DNA of 64,000 nt from Xenorhabdus sp014467285 (GTDB lineage: Bacteria; Pseudomonadota; Gammaproteobacteria; Enterobacterales; Enterobacteriaceae): assembly GCF_014467285.1 (NCBI RefSeq), contig NZ_NKHR01000009.1, positions 96,677 to 160,676 of the forward strand, given 5' to 3'. This document shows positions 26,169 through 34,906 of this stretch, piece by piece. The translations under genes and the position numbers were made by a program. The notes under the pieces are model-generated. The model saw only the letters and a program-made list of their open reading frames with translations, did not search any database and had not been told where the DNA came from. The number at the start of each line of letters is the position of its first letter. Position 1 is the first letter of the stretch.

Positions 26169-27311
26169 ATGAGTCTCAATATGCAAAATTTACCTCACGT
26201 CAAAGCACTGTGTGCTGTCACACACCCTTATCGTGCTTGTGCCGAATATGATGCATTATTTGATGCCGCCATGCGTGAACTGACGCTGTATCACTGCGAG
26301 CATACTCTTGGCTATAAGCAATGGCTGGCAGATCATGGTTTAGATAAACAGGCGATAATGGCACTGGAAGATTGGTCAAGCCTGCCGTTGCTATTTGCCA
26401 ATTACTTCAAGCGTAATTTGATACTCAGTGATAGTGCACAAGATGCGCTGGAACTGACTTCTTCCGGAACCACCGGACAGAAAAGCCGCATGCGCTATGA
26501 TGCTGAAAGTATTACGGCTGCCCAACATATGGTGGACTGTATTTTCGACTATTATGGCTGGAATACGCCCGATCAACCATGCAACTATCTGCTATTCAAC
26601 TACGAACCCGCAGGTGCTATTACGCTGGGTACGGCCTATACCGATCAGTTTTTGGCTAAATATGCCCCCGTAAATCGCGCTTATTATGCTTTGCGTCACA
26701 ATGGCCAAGGCAATGAATTTGATCCTTTCGGTACAATTGCCGCACTCCAACAATTCGCTGAAGAAGGGTTGCCGGTACGTATTTTCGGCTTTCCCGCTTT
26801 CCTGTGGTTTACCCTGCAAAGAATGGAGCAAATGGGGCTTCCTGCACTGAAATTGCATCCAGAGTCACTGGTTTTTCTCGGTGGAGGCTGGAAAACTCAT
26901 GCCGATAAATCCATCCCTAAACTGAAACTGTATCAACGTCTGACTGAACAACTAGGTATCCCTGATATTCGCTGCCGCGATGGTTATGGCTCAGTGGAAC
27001 ATCCTGTGCCTTATGTTGAATGTTCCCATCATAATTTTCATGTCCCGGTCTATGCCCGGGCTTACGTGCGCCATACCGCCAATTTGTCGCGCCAGCCTTA
27101 TGGAGAACCTGGATTTCTGCACTTCGCATCGCCTTATATCACTTCCTGTCCTGCCCACAGCATCGTCACAAATGATCTTGCCATACTGCATTCCGCTGAC
27201 AGTTGTGGCTGTGAATTGGACACTGACTGGTTTGAATTGCTTGGCCGTGCCGGTACCAGCAAAAATCGTAGTTGTGCTATCGCCGCTTCAGAATTGATTA
27301 AGAGATCTTGA
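26169..27311 (+). CDS. LuxE-type acyl-protein synthetase
   Basis: The 380-residue protein is an adenylate-forming enzyme of the LuxE family. It activates a carboxylic acid with ATP and carries it as a thioester on its own Cys for reduction. The ATP loop is LTSSGTTGQKSRMRY near residue 97, and FLGGGWKTH near residue 237 is the family hallmark. The acyl-accepting Cys is probably Cys369 (NRSCAIAASEL), at the same distance from the C-terminus as the active Cys of luminous LuxE. It is first in a compact operon with a LuxC-like reductase 1 bp downstream. Luciferase genes are absent. The ATG at 26181 is an alternative start. Confidence 0.8.
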   Translation: MSLNMQNLPHVKALCAVTHPYRACAEYDALFDAAMRELTLYHCEHTLGYKQWLADHGLDKQAIMALEDWSSLPLLFANYFKRNLILSDSAQDALELTSSGTTGQKSRMRYDAESITAAQHMVDCIFDYYGWNTPDQPCNYLLFNYEPAGAITLGTAYTDQFLAKYAPVNRAYYALRHNGQGNEFDPFGTIAALQQFAEEGLPVRIFGFPAFLWFTLQRMEQMGLPALKLHPESLVFLGGGWKTHADKSIPKLKLYQRLTEQLGIPDIRCRDGYGSVEHPVPYVECSHHNFHVPVYARAYVRHTANLSRQPYGEPGFLHFASPYITSCPAHSIVTNDLAILHSADSCGCELDTDWFELLGRAGTSKNRSCAIAASELIKRS

Positions 27312-27312
27312 T

Positions 27313-29748
27313 ATGTCTTCCGTAAATACAATTTCCGTAAGTTCAATGAATATTCCAATATCTCCAGCGCCACTGGCAGGTCAAAACATCACAAAATTAC
27401 GTGAGCGGCTACCTGAGTTGCTGGCTCGTCCTCATACTTCCGGGCAAGTGCTGGATTGTGCACAACGTTTCGCAGATTATCTGTCCAATCTGGATGATCA
27501 TCCCCTGTTTGATGCGCAAGCCCGAAAAGCGCTTAGTACATTCTGCCAACGTCAGGCGTTAGAAACCAAACTGGAGCGGGAACTTGGAAAAAATGCCTTT
27601 TCACTGCGTCGATTCGATTATGACCAGAATCGCTATGAGGCTTGGAAACCTCTGGGATTAGTCGTCCATATTACTCCCTCCAATGCGGCACTACTGCCTT
27701 TTATGGCTGTTATCGAAAGCTTGTTGGTCGGTAATATCAACTGGCTGCGTCCCAGTAGCAGCGATAATGGGTTTAGTTCGCAACTGTTAGCGGAATTCTT
27801 GGCATACGATATTTCAGGTGATTTAGCTGATCGGGTAGCAGTATTACCATTGCCTGTAACACAACTGGCAGAATTACTGAATCAGGCTGATGCTGTTTCT
27901 GCCTGGGGAGGCGATTATTCTCTGGCATCTATTCGATCCCAATTACCGACAGGTTGCCGTTGGATAGATTGGGGACACCGCATCAGTTTTGCCTGGCTAA
28001 GCCCAGAAGTAATTGATGATACCCTGTTAGATGCGTTGGCTGATGATATTTGCCGTTTTGATCAGCAAGCCTGTTCCAGCCCGCAATGCCTGCTGGTCGA
28101 TAGTGATGATCCAAATGTTTTACAGCATGTCGGACAACGCATGGCTGCCGCCCTGCAACGTCGTTCCGGGTTACATCCGGCATTGAAACCGGATATTCAG
28201 GAAGCCGCTGAAATTACAACCCAAACTGCGTTTCAACAACTCGATCTCTCTTTTACGCAGGTAAACGGCGAAGTCTGGCAAGCAGACGGATGGCGGGTGA
28301 TCTGGCGACACGAAGAAGAACTGGCTTCGTCCCCTCTGTTCCGCACATTGCAGATACGCCCGGCTCCGCGTCAACGCCTGTGTTCTATTTTGCAACCTTG
28401 GCGTAATCACCTGCAAACCTGTGCGTTGATGGCTCGTCAGGAATCAATAACCGAGATGAGCCATGCGCTGATCGCAGCAGGTATTAGCCGTATCACGCCG
28501 GCGGGACAGATGCATGATGGCTATAGCGGTGAGCCACACGATGGCGTTTATGCACTATCGCGCCTGACTAAACGAGTCTCGGTCAGTCTGTCCCCAGATT
28601 TAATGGCAGGCTGCGCCCATCTTGATATTTCTCCATCGCGTCCAAATGGGCTGGAAAATCTGCCTGTCATGAATAAAGCCGATTTTCATGCACTGGTTCC
28701 GAATGAAAAATCCCGCCTGTTTTTCCGCAGCGGTGGCAGTAGCGGTGAGCCTAAACTGGCCGCATATAGCTATCAGGATTATCACCGACAAATGCAGGCC
28801 GCAGCCGATGGCGTATTCGCTTCTGGACTTGAACCCGCGACTGATCGGGTGATGAATCTGTTGTATGGCGGAAAATTGTACGGTGGCATGATGAGCTTTT
28901 TCACCATTCTGGATAAATTGGGAGTAGCCCAATATCCAATGGGCGGCCCTGCTGATAATGATTTCCGTGAAATCGCCGATTTCATCGTACAACAACGTAT
29001 TAATACGCTGGTGGGAATGCCAAGCACATTGCATCGGTTATTCCTGAATGAGGAAGCCAAACTGCGTCAATATGGCGGTATTCGTAAGCTATTTTTGGGT
29101 GGTGAACACCTGAACATGAGCCAGCGGCACTTCCTGACCGGCTTTGGCGTTACCCTGATACGTTCAACCATCTACGGTACAGTAGATGCCGGCCCTGTAG
29201 GTCATGGATGTGCCGCCAGCGAAGACGGTGTTTTCCATTTAATGACCGATACCCAATGGCTGGAAATTCTCAATGTCGATAATGATCAACCCGTCGCTGA
29301 TGGTGAAACAGGCCGTCTGGTATTTACTTCCCTGCATCGTGAGGCACAACCTGTCCAACGTTATGATTTAGGCGATCTCGGTTGCTGGATCAATCAACCC
29401 TGTTCCTGTGGCCTTTCTTCCCCTCGCTTCCGTTTGATGGGACGTAGTGGTGCTTTGTTACGTGTGGGTAGCATTTTCGTCAATCTGGCAGATTTGTCTC
29501 AACAACTGAGCTTACCCGTGCAATGGATAATCGAGCATAACAGTAACGGCATCGATAGCATTCAGCTATTGGTTGATGGTTCCGAGCCAGCAATAGTGCG
29601 CCAGCGTTTATTACAGAATGCAAAACTCGCCGAAGTGGTTAATGGAAAGCTACTGAATTTAGATATTATTTCCACACCCGTTACTCAATTTCGCCAAAAT
29701 ACACATAGCGGAAAATCACCATTATTCATCGATTTGCGTAAATATTAA
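27313..29748 (+). CDS. LuxC-type acyl reductase fused to a PaaK-like adenylation domain
   Basis: The 811-residue protein has two domains. Residues 1-440 resemble LuxC, the NADPH-dependent fatty acyl reductase. The nucleophile is Cys254 in RFDQQACSSPQCL, and the N-terminal half has VVHITPSNAALLPF and INWLRPSSSDNG. Residues 450-811 are a phenylacetate-CoA-ligase-like adenylate former with P-loop FFRSGGSSGEPK (about 470-481), FLGGEHLNMSQ and the later YDLGDLGCW. It follows the LuxE-like gene by one base and precedes the next ligase with no gap. No carrier-protein domain is seen. It would activate an acid and reduce an acyl thioester to an aldehyde. The substrate is unknown. The fusion is unlike luminous LuxC. 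Confidence 0.8.
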   Translation: MSSVNTISVSSMNIPISPAPLAGQNITKLRERLPELLARPHTSGQVLDCAQRFADYLSNLDDHPLFDAQARKALSTFCQRQALETKLERELGKNAFSLRRFDYDQNRYEAWKPLGLVVHITPSNAALLPFMAVIESLLVGNINWLRPSSSDNGFSSQLLAEFLAYDISGDLADRVAVLPLPVTQLAELLNQADAVSAWGGDYSLASIRSQLPTGCRWIDWGHRISFAWLSPEVIDDTLLDALADDICRFDQQACSSPQCLLVDSDDPNVLQHVGQRMAAALQRRSGLHPALKPDIQEAAEITTQTAFQQLDLSFTQVNGEVWQADGWRVIWRHEEELASSPLFRTLQIRPAPRQRLCSILQPWRNHLQTCALMARQESITEMSHALIAAGISRITPAGQMHDGYSGEPHDGVYALSRLTKRVSVSLSPDLMAGCAHLDISPSRPNGLENLPVMNKADFHALVPNEKSRLFFRSGGSSGEPKLAAYSYQDYHRQMQAAADGVFASGLEPATDRVMNLLYGGKLYGGMMSFFTILDKLGVAQYPMGGPADNDFREIADFIVQQRINTLVGMPSTLHRLFLNEEAKLRQYGGIRKLFLGGEHLNMSQRHFLTGFGVTLIRSTIYGTVDAGPVGHGCAASEDGVFHLMTDTQWLEILNVDNDQPVADGETGRLVFTSLHREAQPVQRYDLGDLGCWINQPCSCGLSSPRFRLMGRSGALLRVGSIFVNLADLSQQLSLPVQWIIEHNSNGIDSIQLLVDGSEPAIVRQRLLQNAKLAEVVNGKLLNLDIISTPVTQFRQNTHSGKSPLFIDLRKY

Positions 29749-31008
29749 GTGGGTAAAATTCAGATGATGACCAGAACAGCATTAATTGATTTGCTCCAAC
29801 ATGCACGCGAACATTCTGCTTATTACAAAGCACTCTACCAATCCATTCCCGAGAACTGGGCGTTGAAAGATTTGCCTCTCGTGAAGCCCAGTGATTACTG
29901 GGCACATTCAAACGATTTACAAACATGGCCGGTACTGACTGCACCACTGGCAGGCGGTCATGTATATAAAACGGGTGGCTCAACCAGCGATGGACGGTTG
30001 TCAGTTTTCAGTCAACAAGAGTGGCAAGCATTTATTCACGCCTTTGGGCAAGGTATTGCCCGCCAGTTGAAAGTCGGGGATCGTGTAGCCAACCTGTTTT
30101 TTGCTGGCGATCTGTATACCAGCTTCATATTTATCCACGGTGCATTGTCAAATTCGTCACTCCCCATATTGGAGTATCCTTTTACCTGCAAGGTTGAAGA
30201 TGATTTGCTGGTTAACAATATTCAACTGCATAACATCAATGTGCTGGCGGGTGTACCCGTTCAGTTAATCCGCCTGGCTCACTATCTGAAAGATACAGGA
30301 CAAACACTGCCGATGGTGGAGACCATTTTGTACGGTGGGGAGAGCCTGTTTGATTCACAGATAGCTATCATACAGCAGGTTTTTCCTAATGCGCGTTTGG
30401 GCTCAATAGGCTGTGCCAGCGTTGATGCCGGCTTGATCGGCTTTGCTGATCCTGAGTGCCAGCAAGGAGAACACCGGGTATTTGAAGAAGACACAATTAT
30501 CGAAATCGTGGATGAGATTACTCATCAACCCATTACGACTCCGGGTAAATGCGGCCTGCTCGTTGTCACCAATCTACAACGAAAACTCATGCCAGTGATC
30601 CGCTATCCGACTGGTGATATGGCTTGCTGGTGTGAACCAGAACAGATGCACCGCAAGTTCGCCCTGCAAGGGCGTGCCAATCAAGGCTACCGTATCCGGT
30701 TTGGCACACTTTCATTATTCCCTGATGATTTAGCCGCACAACTGTCGCAGCAAACGGAGCTTCTGGCCTGGCAACTAGAGCTAAGTCAGCAGGCAGGGGA
30801 AGATAAAATCAGACTGTTAGTGGCAAGTCTTCAAACTGTCGATACCGACAAGATACGTCATAGGGTACTGACGGCTTTTCCTAATCTGGCTGAGGCCAAC
30901 ATACATCAAAGTATGTTGGAGATTGTGCAAACCAATATCGATGGTATGTATACGCACCCCCGATCGGGAAAATTGCAGCGAGTTGTGGATCTGCGTAGTT
31001 ATAACTAA
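29749..31008 (+). CDS. PaaK-like adenylate-forming enzyme
   Basis: The 419-residue protein is a stand-alone phenylacetate-CoA-ligase-like (ANL) enzyme. P-loop YKTGGSTSDGRLS lies near residues 73-85. TILYGGESLFDSQ and the adenylation aspartate region IRYPTGDMACW follow the fold of the C-terminal domain of the neighbour. The C-terminal tail THPRSGKLQRVVDLR is also shared with it (THSGKSPLFIDLRKY). The two adenylation units therefore look like paralogues. The start is GTG directly after the previous stop; an ATG at 29764 is possible. It probably activates a second acid or hands the first to an acceptor. Confidence 0.75.
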   Translation: MGKIQMMTRTALIDLLQHAREHSAYYKALYQSIPENWALKDLPLVKPSDYWAHSNDLQTWPVLTAPLAGGHVYKTGGSTSDGRLSVFSQQEWQAFIHAFGQGIARQLKVGDRVANLFFAGDLYTSFIFIHGALSNSSLPILEYPFTCKVEDDLLVNNIQLHNINVLAGVPVQLIRLAHYLKDTGQTLPMVETILYGGESLFDSQIAIIQQVFPNARLGSIGCASVDAGLIGFADPECQQGEHRVFEEDTIIEIVDEITHQPITTPGKCGLLVVTNLQRKLMPVIRYPTGDMACWCEPEQMHRKFALQGRANQGYRIRFGTLSLFPDDLAAQLSQQTELLAWQLELSQQAGEDKIRLLVASLQTVDTDKIRHRVLTAFPNLAEANIHQSMLEIVQTNIDGMYTHPRSGKLQRVVDLRSYN

Positions 31009-31020
31009 AGGTTGAAATCG

Positions 31021-31947
31021 ATGACTATCTTCCCTTCCGCTATTCAGATTAGAAGTTACCAGTCGGGTGATGATAAAAAGATCAGCCAATTATTCCGTGA
31101 AGTCTACGGCGACTCGTATGTCTATCCTGATATTTATCTGCCAAGGCTCATTGATGATAATCAGGTCACGGGGCAATGGTATTCTGCCTTAGCGTTCCAT
31201 CAAGGGCGGTTCATCGGTCATGCTGCACTGGTTAAAGATGCGGTGCAGCAAAACCATGCAGAACTTGCACTCATCGCAGTAGATCCTAATTTTCAGGGCT
31301 ATGGTGTGGCTAAGTCTCTGGGCAGCTATTTATGCCGCTATGCGAAAGAGCTAAGTTATAATTTATTGACGATAAAACAGGTATGTTCACATCCGAAAAG
31401 CCAGTATATCGCCCGGAACTTAGGCTTTTATTCGACAGCCCTGATGCTGGATTATGTCGATTCACCATTTGGGCTGCCTGAGCCTGAAAGTATCGTTCAG
31501 GGCATTTTGCCGCTTAAGTCATTGCCATTGCCTAAACTGAACTGGCCACAATCCTGGCAGAATTGGGTTACCCAGATAAGCCAATATGTGGGTGAGTCAT
31601 CCCCAAGTGCGCAGCAAGCCTATCGTCGTTTCCTTACCTCGGAGCCGTTTACCATTAAAAAATCCGGTCGACGTCTGGAGATCACGCTCTATGAGGTTCA
31701 TTCTGATTTTTTATCGGAAGTTATCGATTTTCCAACCGGACAGTTAATCTATTTAAAACTGCCTGCGTGTGAAGAATCTCTGGAATTGTATCCACAGCTC
31801 AAAAAAGGGGGCTTCCGCTTCGCAGGATTATGCCCCGATACACATGATGGGTGGTTTTTACTATGGCTAAGAGGCTATCAGCTAGCGCCATATCAGTTTC
31901 ATGACTCAGGAACCCAACATCTCTATCAAATGGAATTAGGGGCATAG
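31021..31947 (+). CDS. GNAT-type acyltransferase with an extra C-terminal domain
   Basis: The frame opens at a TTG (31012), but the ATG at 31021 with AAAGG upstream is the likely start (308 residues). The first 150 residues are a GNAT domain: IRSYQSGDDKKISQLFREVY, then the acetyl-CoA loop IAVDPNFQGYGVAKSLGSYL, then RNLGFYSTALM. The C-terminal 150 residues are a separate domain without a recognised motif. The gene ends the four-gene operon. It may acylate an amine made from the aldehyde, or the acyl donor itself may come from the adenylating enzymes. No terminator appears right after its stop. The Fur box and RyhB follow. Confidence 0.75.
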   Translation: MTIFPSAIQIRSYQSGDDKKISQLFREVYGDSYVYPDIYLPRLIDDNQVTGQWYSALAFHQGRFIGHAALVKDAVQQNHAELALIAVDPNFQGYGVAKSLGSYLCRYAKELSYNLLTIKQVCSHPKSQYIARNLGFYSTALMLDYVDSPFGLPEPESIVQGILPLKSLPLPKLNWPQSWQNWVTQISQYVGESSPSAQQAYRRFLTSEPFTIKKSGRRLEITLYEVHSDFLSEVIDFPTGQLIYLKLPACEESLELYPQLKKGGFRFAGLCPDTHDGWFLLWLRGYQLAPYQFHDSGTQHLYQMELGA

Positions 31948-31980
31948 ATAAACGCATCCTAAATTTGATTAAAAAAACAC

Positions 31981-32014
31981 TTTACAAGTGATATTGAGAA
32001 CGATTATCATTCTT
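31981..32014 (+). promoter_or_regulatory. Promoter and Fur box of ryhB
   Basis: TTTACA (31981-31986) and TATCAT (32005-32010), spaced 18 bp, form a sigma-70-type promoter. A Fur box GAGAACGATTATCATTCTT at 31996-32014 matches 14 of the 19 consensus positions and covers the -10. Iron-loaded Fur would therefore block transcription of the small RNA that starts near 32017. Confidence 0.85.
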
Positions 32015-32016
32015 AA

Positions 32017-32120
32017 CACTTTCAGTGCACCACCTTCAGGGTCCATGTGAAAGTACGACATTGCTCACATTGCTTCCAGTGTTTACTTTTTATAAGCCAG
32101 CTTATTGCTGGCTTTTTTTT
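32017..32120 (+). ncRNA. ryhB: Small RNA RyhB
   Basis: This iron-starvation small RNA represses mRNAs for iron-using proteins, with Hfq. The seed region GAAAGTACGACATTGCTCAC at 32049-32068, with ATTGCTTCC after it, is nearly identical to the E. coli RyhB core. A terminator stem AGCCAGC/GCTGGCT (32095-32101 with 32107-32113) ends in eight T residues. The Fur box sits at the promoter, and the pirin gene yhhW follows, as in E. coli where ryhB lies by yhhX/yhhY/yhhW. The 5' end is estimated from the promoter. Confidence 0.93.
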
Positions 32121-32234
32121 GCCCGATAATTCCCCGGTGTTTATTCAGTTTTTTTGAACGCTAAGGTTAAATTTCTAATCTTTTATATTTCAGCCCTTCA
32201 ACTAGACTACAAAAAACATTGAGGGATTTTGAAA

Positions 32235-32930
32235 ATGATCTACTTACGTCGCGCTTCAGAACGAGGCCATGCCAATCATGGTTGGCTGGACAGTTGGCAC
32301 ACTTTTTCATTTGCTAACTATTACGATGCAAATTTCATGGGATTTTCAGTTCTCAGAGTCATTAATGAAGATGTTATTGATGCGGGTCAGGGATTCGGCA
32401 CGCATCCTCACAAGGATATGGAAATATTAACCTATGTGCTGTCCGGAACAGTAGAACATCAAGATAGCATGGGAAATCAGGGACAAGTGCCGACGGGAGA
32501 ATTCCAGATTATGAGCGCAGGAACCGGCATTCGTCATTCAGAATTTAACCCACATCATGATAACCAATTACATCTTTACCAAATCTGGATCATGCCAGAT
32601 AAAGCAGGACTCACTCCCCGTTATGAACAGCGCCGTTTTGAGACTGTTGAAGGCCGCCAGCTAGTCCTGTCTCCTGATGCTCGTTTGGGTTCCCTGCAAG
32701 TTTTTCAGGATATGATGTTATGGCGTTGGGCATTTAAAAACGGCGAAAAGGGGGAATATCCTGTGGAAAAAGCACGAAAAATCTGGATTCAGGTTGTTCA
32801 GGGCGAAGTGATGATCAATGGAACGCTGGCTACCACCAGCGATGGTGTCGCTATCTGGGATGAATCCCTTCTTCAATTAACTGCCAGCCAAGAAAGTGAG
32901 ATTCTGCTGTTCGATATGCCATCCCATTGA
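32235..32930 (+). CDS. yhhW: Pirin-family quercetin 2,3-dioxygenase-like protein
   Basis: The 231-residue bicupin protein equals the length of E. coli YhhW, which has quercetinase activity in vitro. The metal-binding His residues are in GFGTHPHKDMEI and further in GTVEHQDSMG, with the Glu in GTGIRHSEFN nearby. The ATG at 32235 with a GAGGGA site is chosen over the TTG at 32229 because it gives MIYLRRASERGHANHGWLDS. The in vivo role is unknown. It lies just after ryhB. Confidence 0.93.
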   Translation: MIYLRRASERGHANHGWLDSWHTFSFANYYDANFMGFSVLRVINEDVIDAGQGFGTHPHKDMEILTYVLSGTVEHQDSMGNQGQVPTGEFQIMSAGTGIRHSEFNPHHDNQLHLYQIWIMPDKAGLTPRYEQRRFETVEGRQLVLSPDARLGSLQVFQDMMLWRWAFKNGEKGEYPVEKARKIWIQVVQGEVMINGTLATTSDGVAIWDESLLQLTASQESEILLFDMPSH

Positions 32931-32988
32931 TATCAGCGCTTTAATTTTGCGTTTTGTCCCTGTATCGAATTGAAAAATATCAGTTAAG

Positions 32989-33020
32989 AAAGAACCCTAT
33001 CCGGCCGGATAGGGTTCTTT
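32989..33020. terminator. Bidirectional Rho-independent terminator, yhhW/pckA
   Basis: A perfect 16-bp palindrome centred at 33004/33005 (32989-33004 with 33005-33020), with A-rich and T-rich outer arms, lies between the converging pirin gene and pckA. It is close to both stops. Confidence 0.85.
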
Positions 33021-33045
33021 CATAGGAATAGCTTTTAAACAGAAT

Positions 33046-34665
33046 TTACAGTTTAGGGCCAGCCTTCACCAACGCGGCTCCCGCAGCGGTATCGGTATAT
33101 TTATCGAAGTTATCGACAAAGCGCTGTGCCAGATCTTTCGCCTTAACTTCCCATTCGGATTTATCCGCGTAAGTGTTGCGTGGATCAAGAATACCTGTAT
33201 CGACACCCGGCAATGAAGTTGGAACCGTCAAATCAAAAATCGGCAGTTCGATGGTATCTGCGTCTTCAATGTCACCATTTAAGATAGCATCGATAATCGC
33301 ACGGGTATCTTTGATAGAAATACGTTTGCCTGTACCATTCCAGCCAGTGTTGACCAGATAAGCTTTCGCGCCCGATGCCTGCATGCGCTTAACCAGCACT
33401 TCTGCATATTGAGTCGGATGCAGTGACAGGAATGCCGCACCGAAGCAAGCAGAGAAAGTTGGGGTAGGCTCCGTCACACCACGTTCAGTTCCCGCCAGTT
33501 TCGCGGTAAAACCTGACAGGAAGTGATATTGCGTCTGCTCTGGAGTCAGTCGGGAAACCGGAGGCAGCACACCAAAAGCATCTGCTGTCAGAAAAATCAC
33601 TTTAGTCGCATGTCCTGCTTTTGATACGGGCTTAACGATGTTGTCAATGTGATAGATAGGATAAGAGACGCGGGTATTTTCTGTCTTGGAGCCATCATTA
33701 AAATCAACCGTGCCATCTGCCAACACTGTGACGTTCTCCAGCAAGGCATCACGGCGAATAGCGTGATAGATATCCGGCTCGGCTTCTTTGGACAAGTTGA
33801 TGGTTTTCGCATAGCAACCACCTTCAAAGTTAAACACGCCGTCATCATCCCAGCCATGTTCATCATCACCGATCAATTTACGTTTCGGGTCAGTGGAAAG
33901 TGTTGTTTTGCCAGTACCAGAAAGCCCAAAGAAAATAGCGACATCGCCTTTTTCACCCACGTTAGCAGAGCAGTGCATGGAAGCAATACCTTTCAGTGGC
34001 AGCAGGTAGTTCATCATTGAGAACATCCCTTTTTTCATTTCCCCGCCGTACCAAGTACCACCGATTAACTGCATACGCTCTGTCAGGTTAAAAGCAACAA
34101 AGTTCTCAGAATTCAGCCCTTGCTCTTTCCACTGTGGGTTCGTGCATTTGGCGCCATTCATCACAATAAAATCAGGCGTGAAACCGACCAGCTCTTCATC
34201 GGATGGGCGGATAAACATGTTTTTCACAAAATGAGCCTGCCAGGCAACTTCGGTGATAAAACGCACTTTCAGGCGCGTATCTTCATTGGCTCCGCAGAAG
34301 GTATCCACAACAAACAAACGTTTGCCTGAAAGTTGTTGAGTAACTAACCCCTTGAGATGAGACCAGGTTTCCTGACTGAGCGGTTTGTTATCATTTTTAC
34401 CTTTACCCTGATCAGCCCACCATACGGTATCGCGAGTAACATCATCACGGACAATGTATTTATCTTTCGGGGAACGTCCTGTAAAAATACCTGTATCTAC
34501 TGCGACAGCACCAAGATTAGTGAGTGTGCCGTGCTCATATCCCTGTAGTGAGGATTGGGTTTCTTCAGAGAATAACAATTCATAACTTGGGTTATAAACA
34601 ATTTCACTAACACCACGAATACCATAAACCGCAAGTTCCTGCTCAGTAATGCCTGTAACGCTCAT
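33046..34665 (-). CDS. pckA: Phosphoenolpyruvate carboxykinase (ATP)
   Basis: The enzyme converts oxaloacetate and ATP to phosphoenolpyruvate for gluconeogenesis. The 539 residues compare with 540 in E. coli. The kinase P-loop GLSGTGKTTLSTDP and the following LIGDDEHGWDD metal-binding block are present, as are FTGRSPKDKYIVRD near the N-terminus and the RMQLIGGTWYGGEMKKG region. It is transcribed away from hslO. The 240 bases upstream (34666-34906) hold its promoter and the hslO terminator. Confidence 0.98.
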   Translation of the reverse strand: MSVTGITEQELAVYGIRGVSEIVYNPSYELLFSEETQSSLQGYEHGTLTNLGAVAVDTGIFTGRSPKDKYIVRDDVTRDTVWWADQGKGKNDNKPLSQETWSHLKGLVTQQLSGKRLFVVDTFCGANEDTRLKVRFITEVAWQAHFVKNMFIRPSDEELVGFTPDFIVMNGAKCTNPQWKEQGLNSENFVAFNLTERMQLIGGTWYGGEMKKGMFSMMNYLLPLKGIASMHCSANVGEKGDVAIFFGLSGTGKTTLSTDPKRKLIGDDEHGWDDDGVFNFEGGCYAKTINLSKEAEPDIYHAIRRDALLENVTVLADGTVDFNDGSKTENTRVSYPIYHIDNIVKPVSKAGHATKVIFLTADAFGVLPPVSRLTPEQTQYHFLSGFTAKLAGTERGVTEPTPTFSACFGAAFLSLHPTQYAEVLVKRMQASGAKAYLVNTGWNGTGKRISIKDTRAIIDAILNGDIEDADTIELPIFDLTVPTSLPGVDTGILDPRNTYADKSEWEVKAKDLAQRFVDNFDKYTDTAAGAALVKAGPKL

Positions 34666-34833
34666 TTGTTGCTCCTGGTCAGTTATACTTTATCTCTATC
34701 TCTGCGGGGGATAATAAATAATTATGACTAATTAACAGCGATTGTTATCAAAAAATTGGAATTACATTACTTTTTTTAAGTTTATATGAGACACAGGGCA
34801 CGGAATGAATGAAAGAAGGGCAAATAATAAAAA

Positions 34834-34850
34834 GGGCGTATTTTACGCCC
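34834..34850 (-). terminator. Rho-independent terminator after hslO
   Basis: A stem GGGCGTA/TACGCCC (34834-34840 with 34844-34850) lies 3' of hslO. On the minus strand a TTTTTATTATT tract follows. Confidence 0.8.
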
Positions 34851-34906
34851 CATGAAAAACTGTTATGCACGAATAGTGCAACCACATAATCAGTACATAT
34901 ATTTAA

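Noticed and set aside
26169..31947. Bioluminescence (lux) operon
   Set aside because: LuxE- and LuxC-like proteins are present, but no luxA, luxB or luxD is found and the reductase is fused to an adenylation domain.
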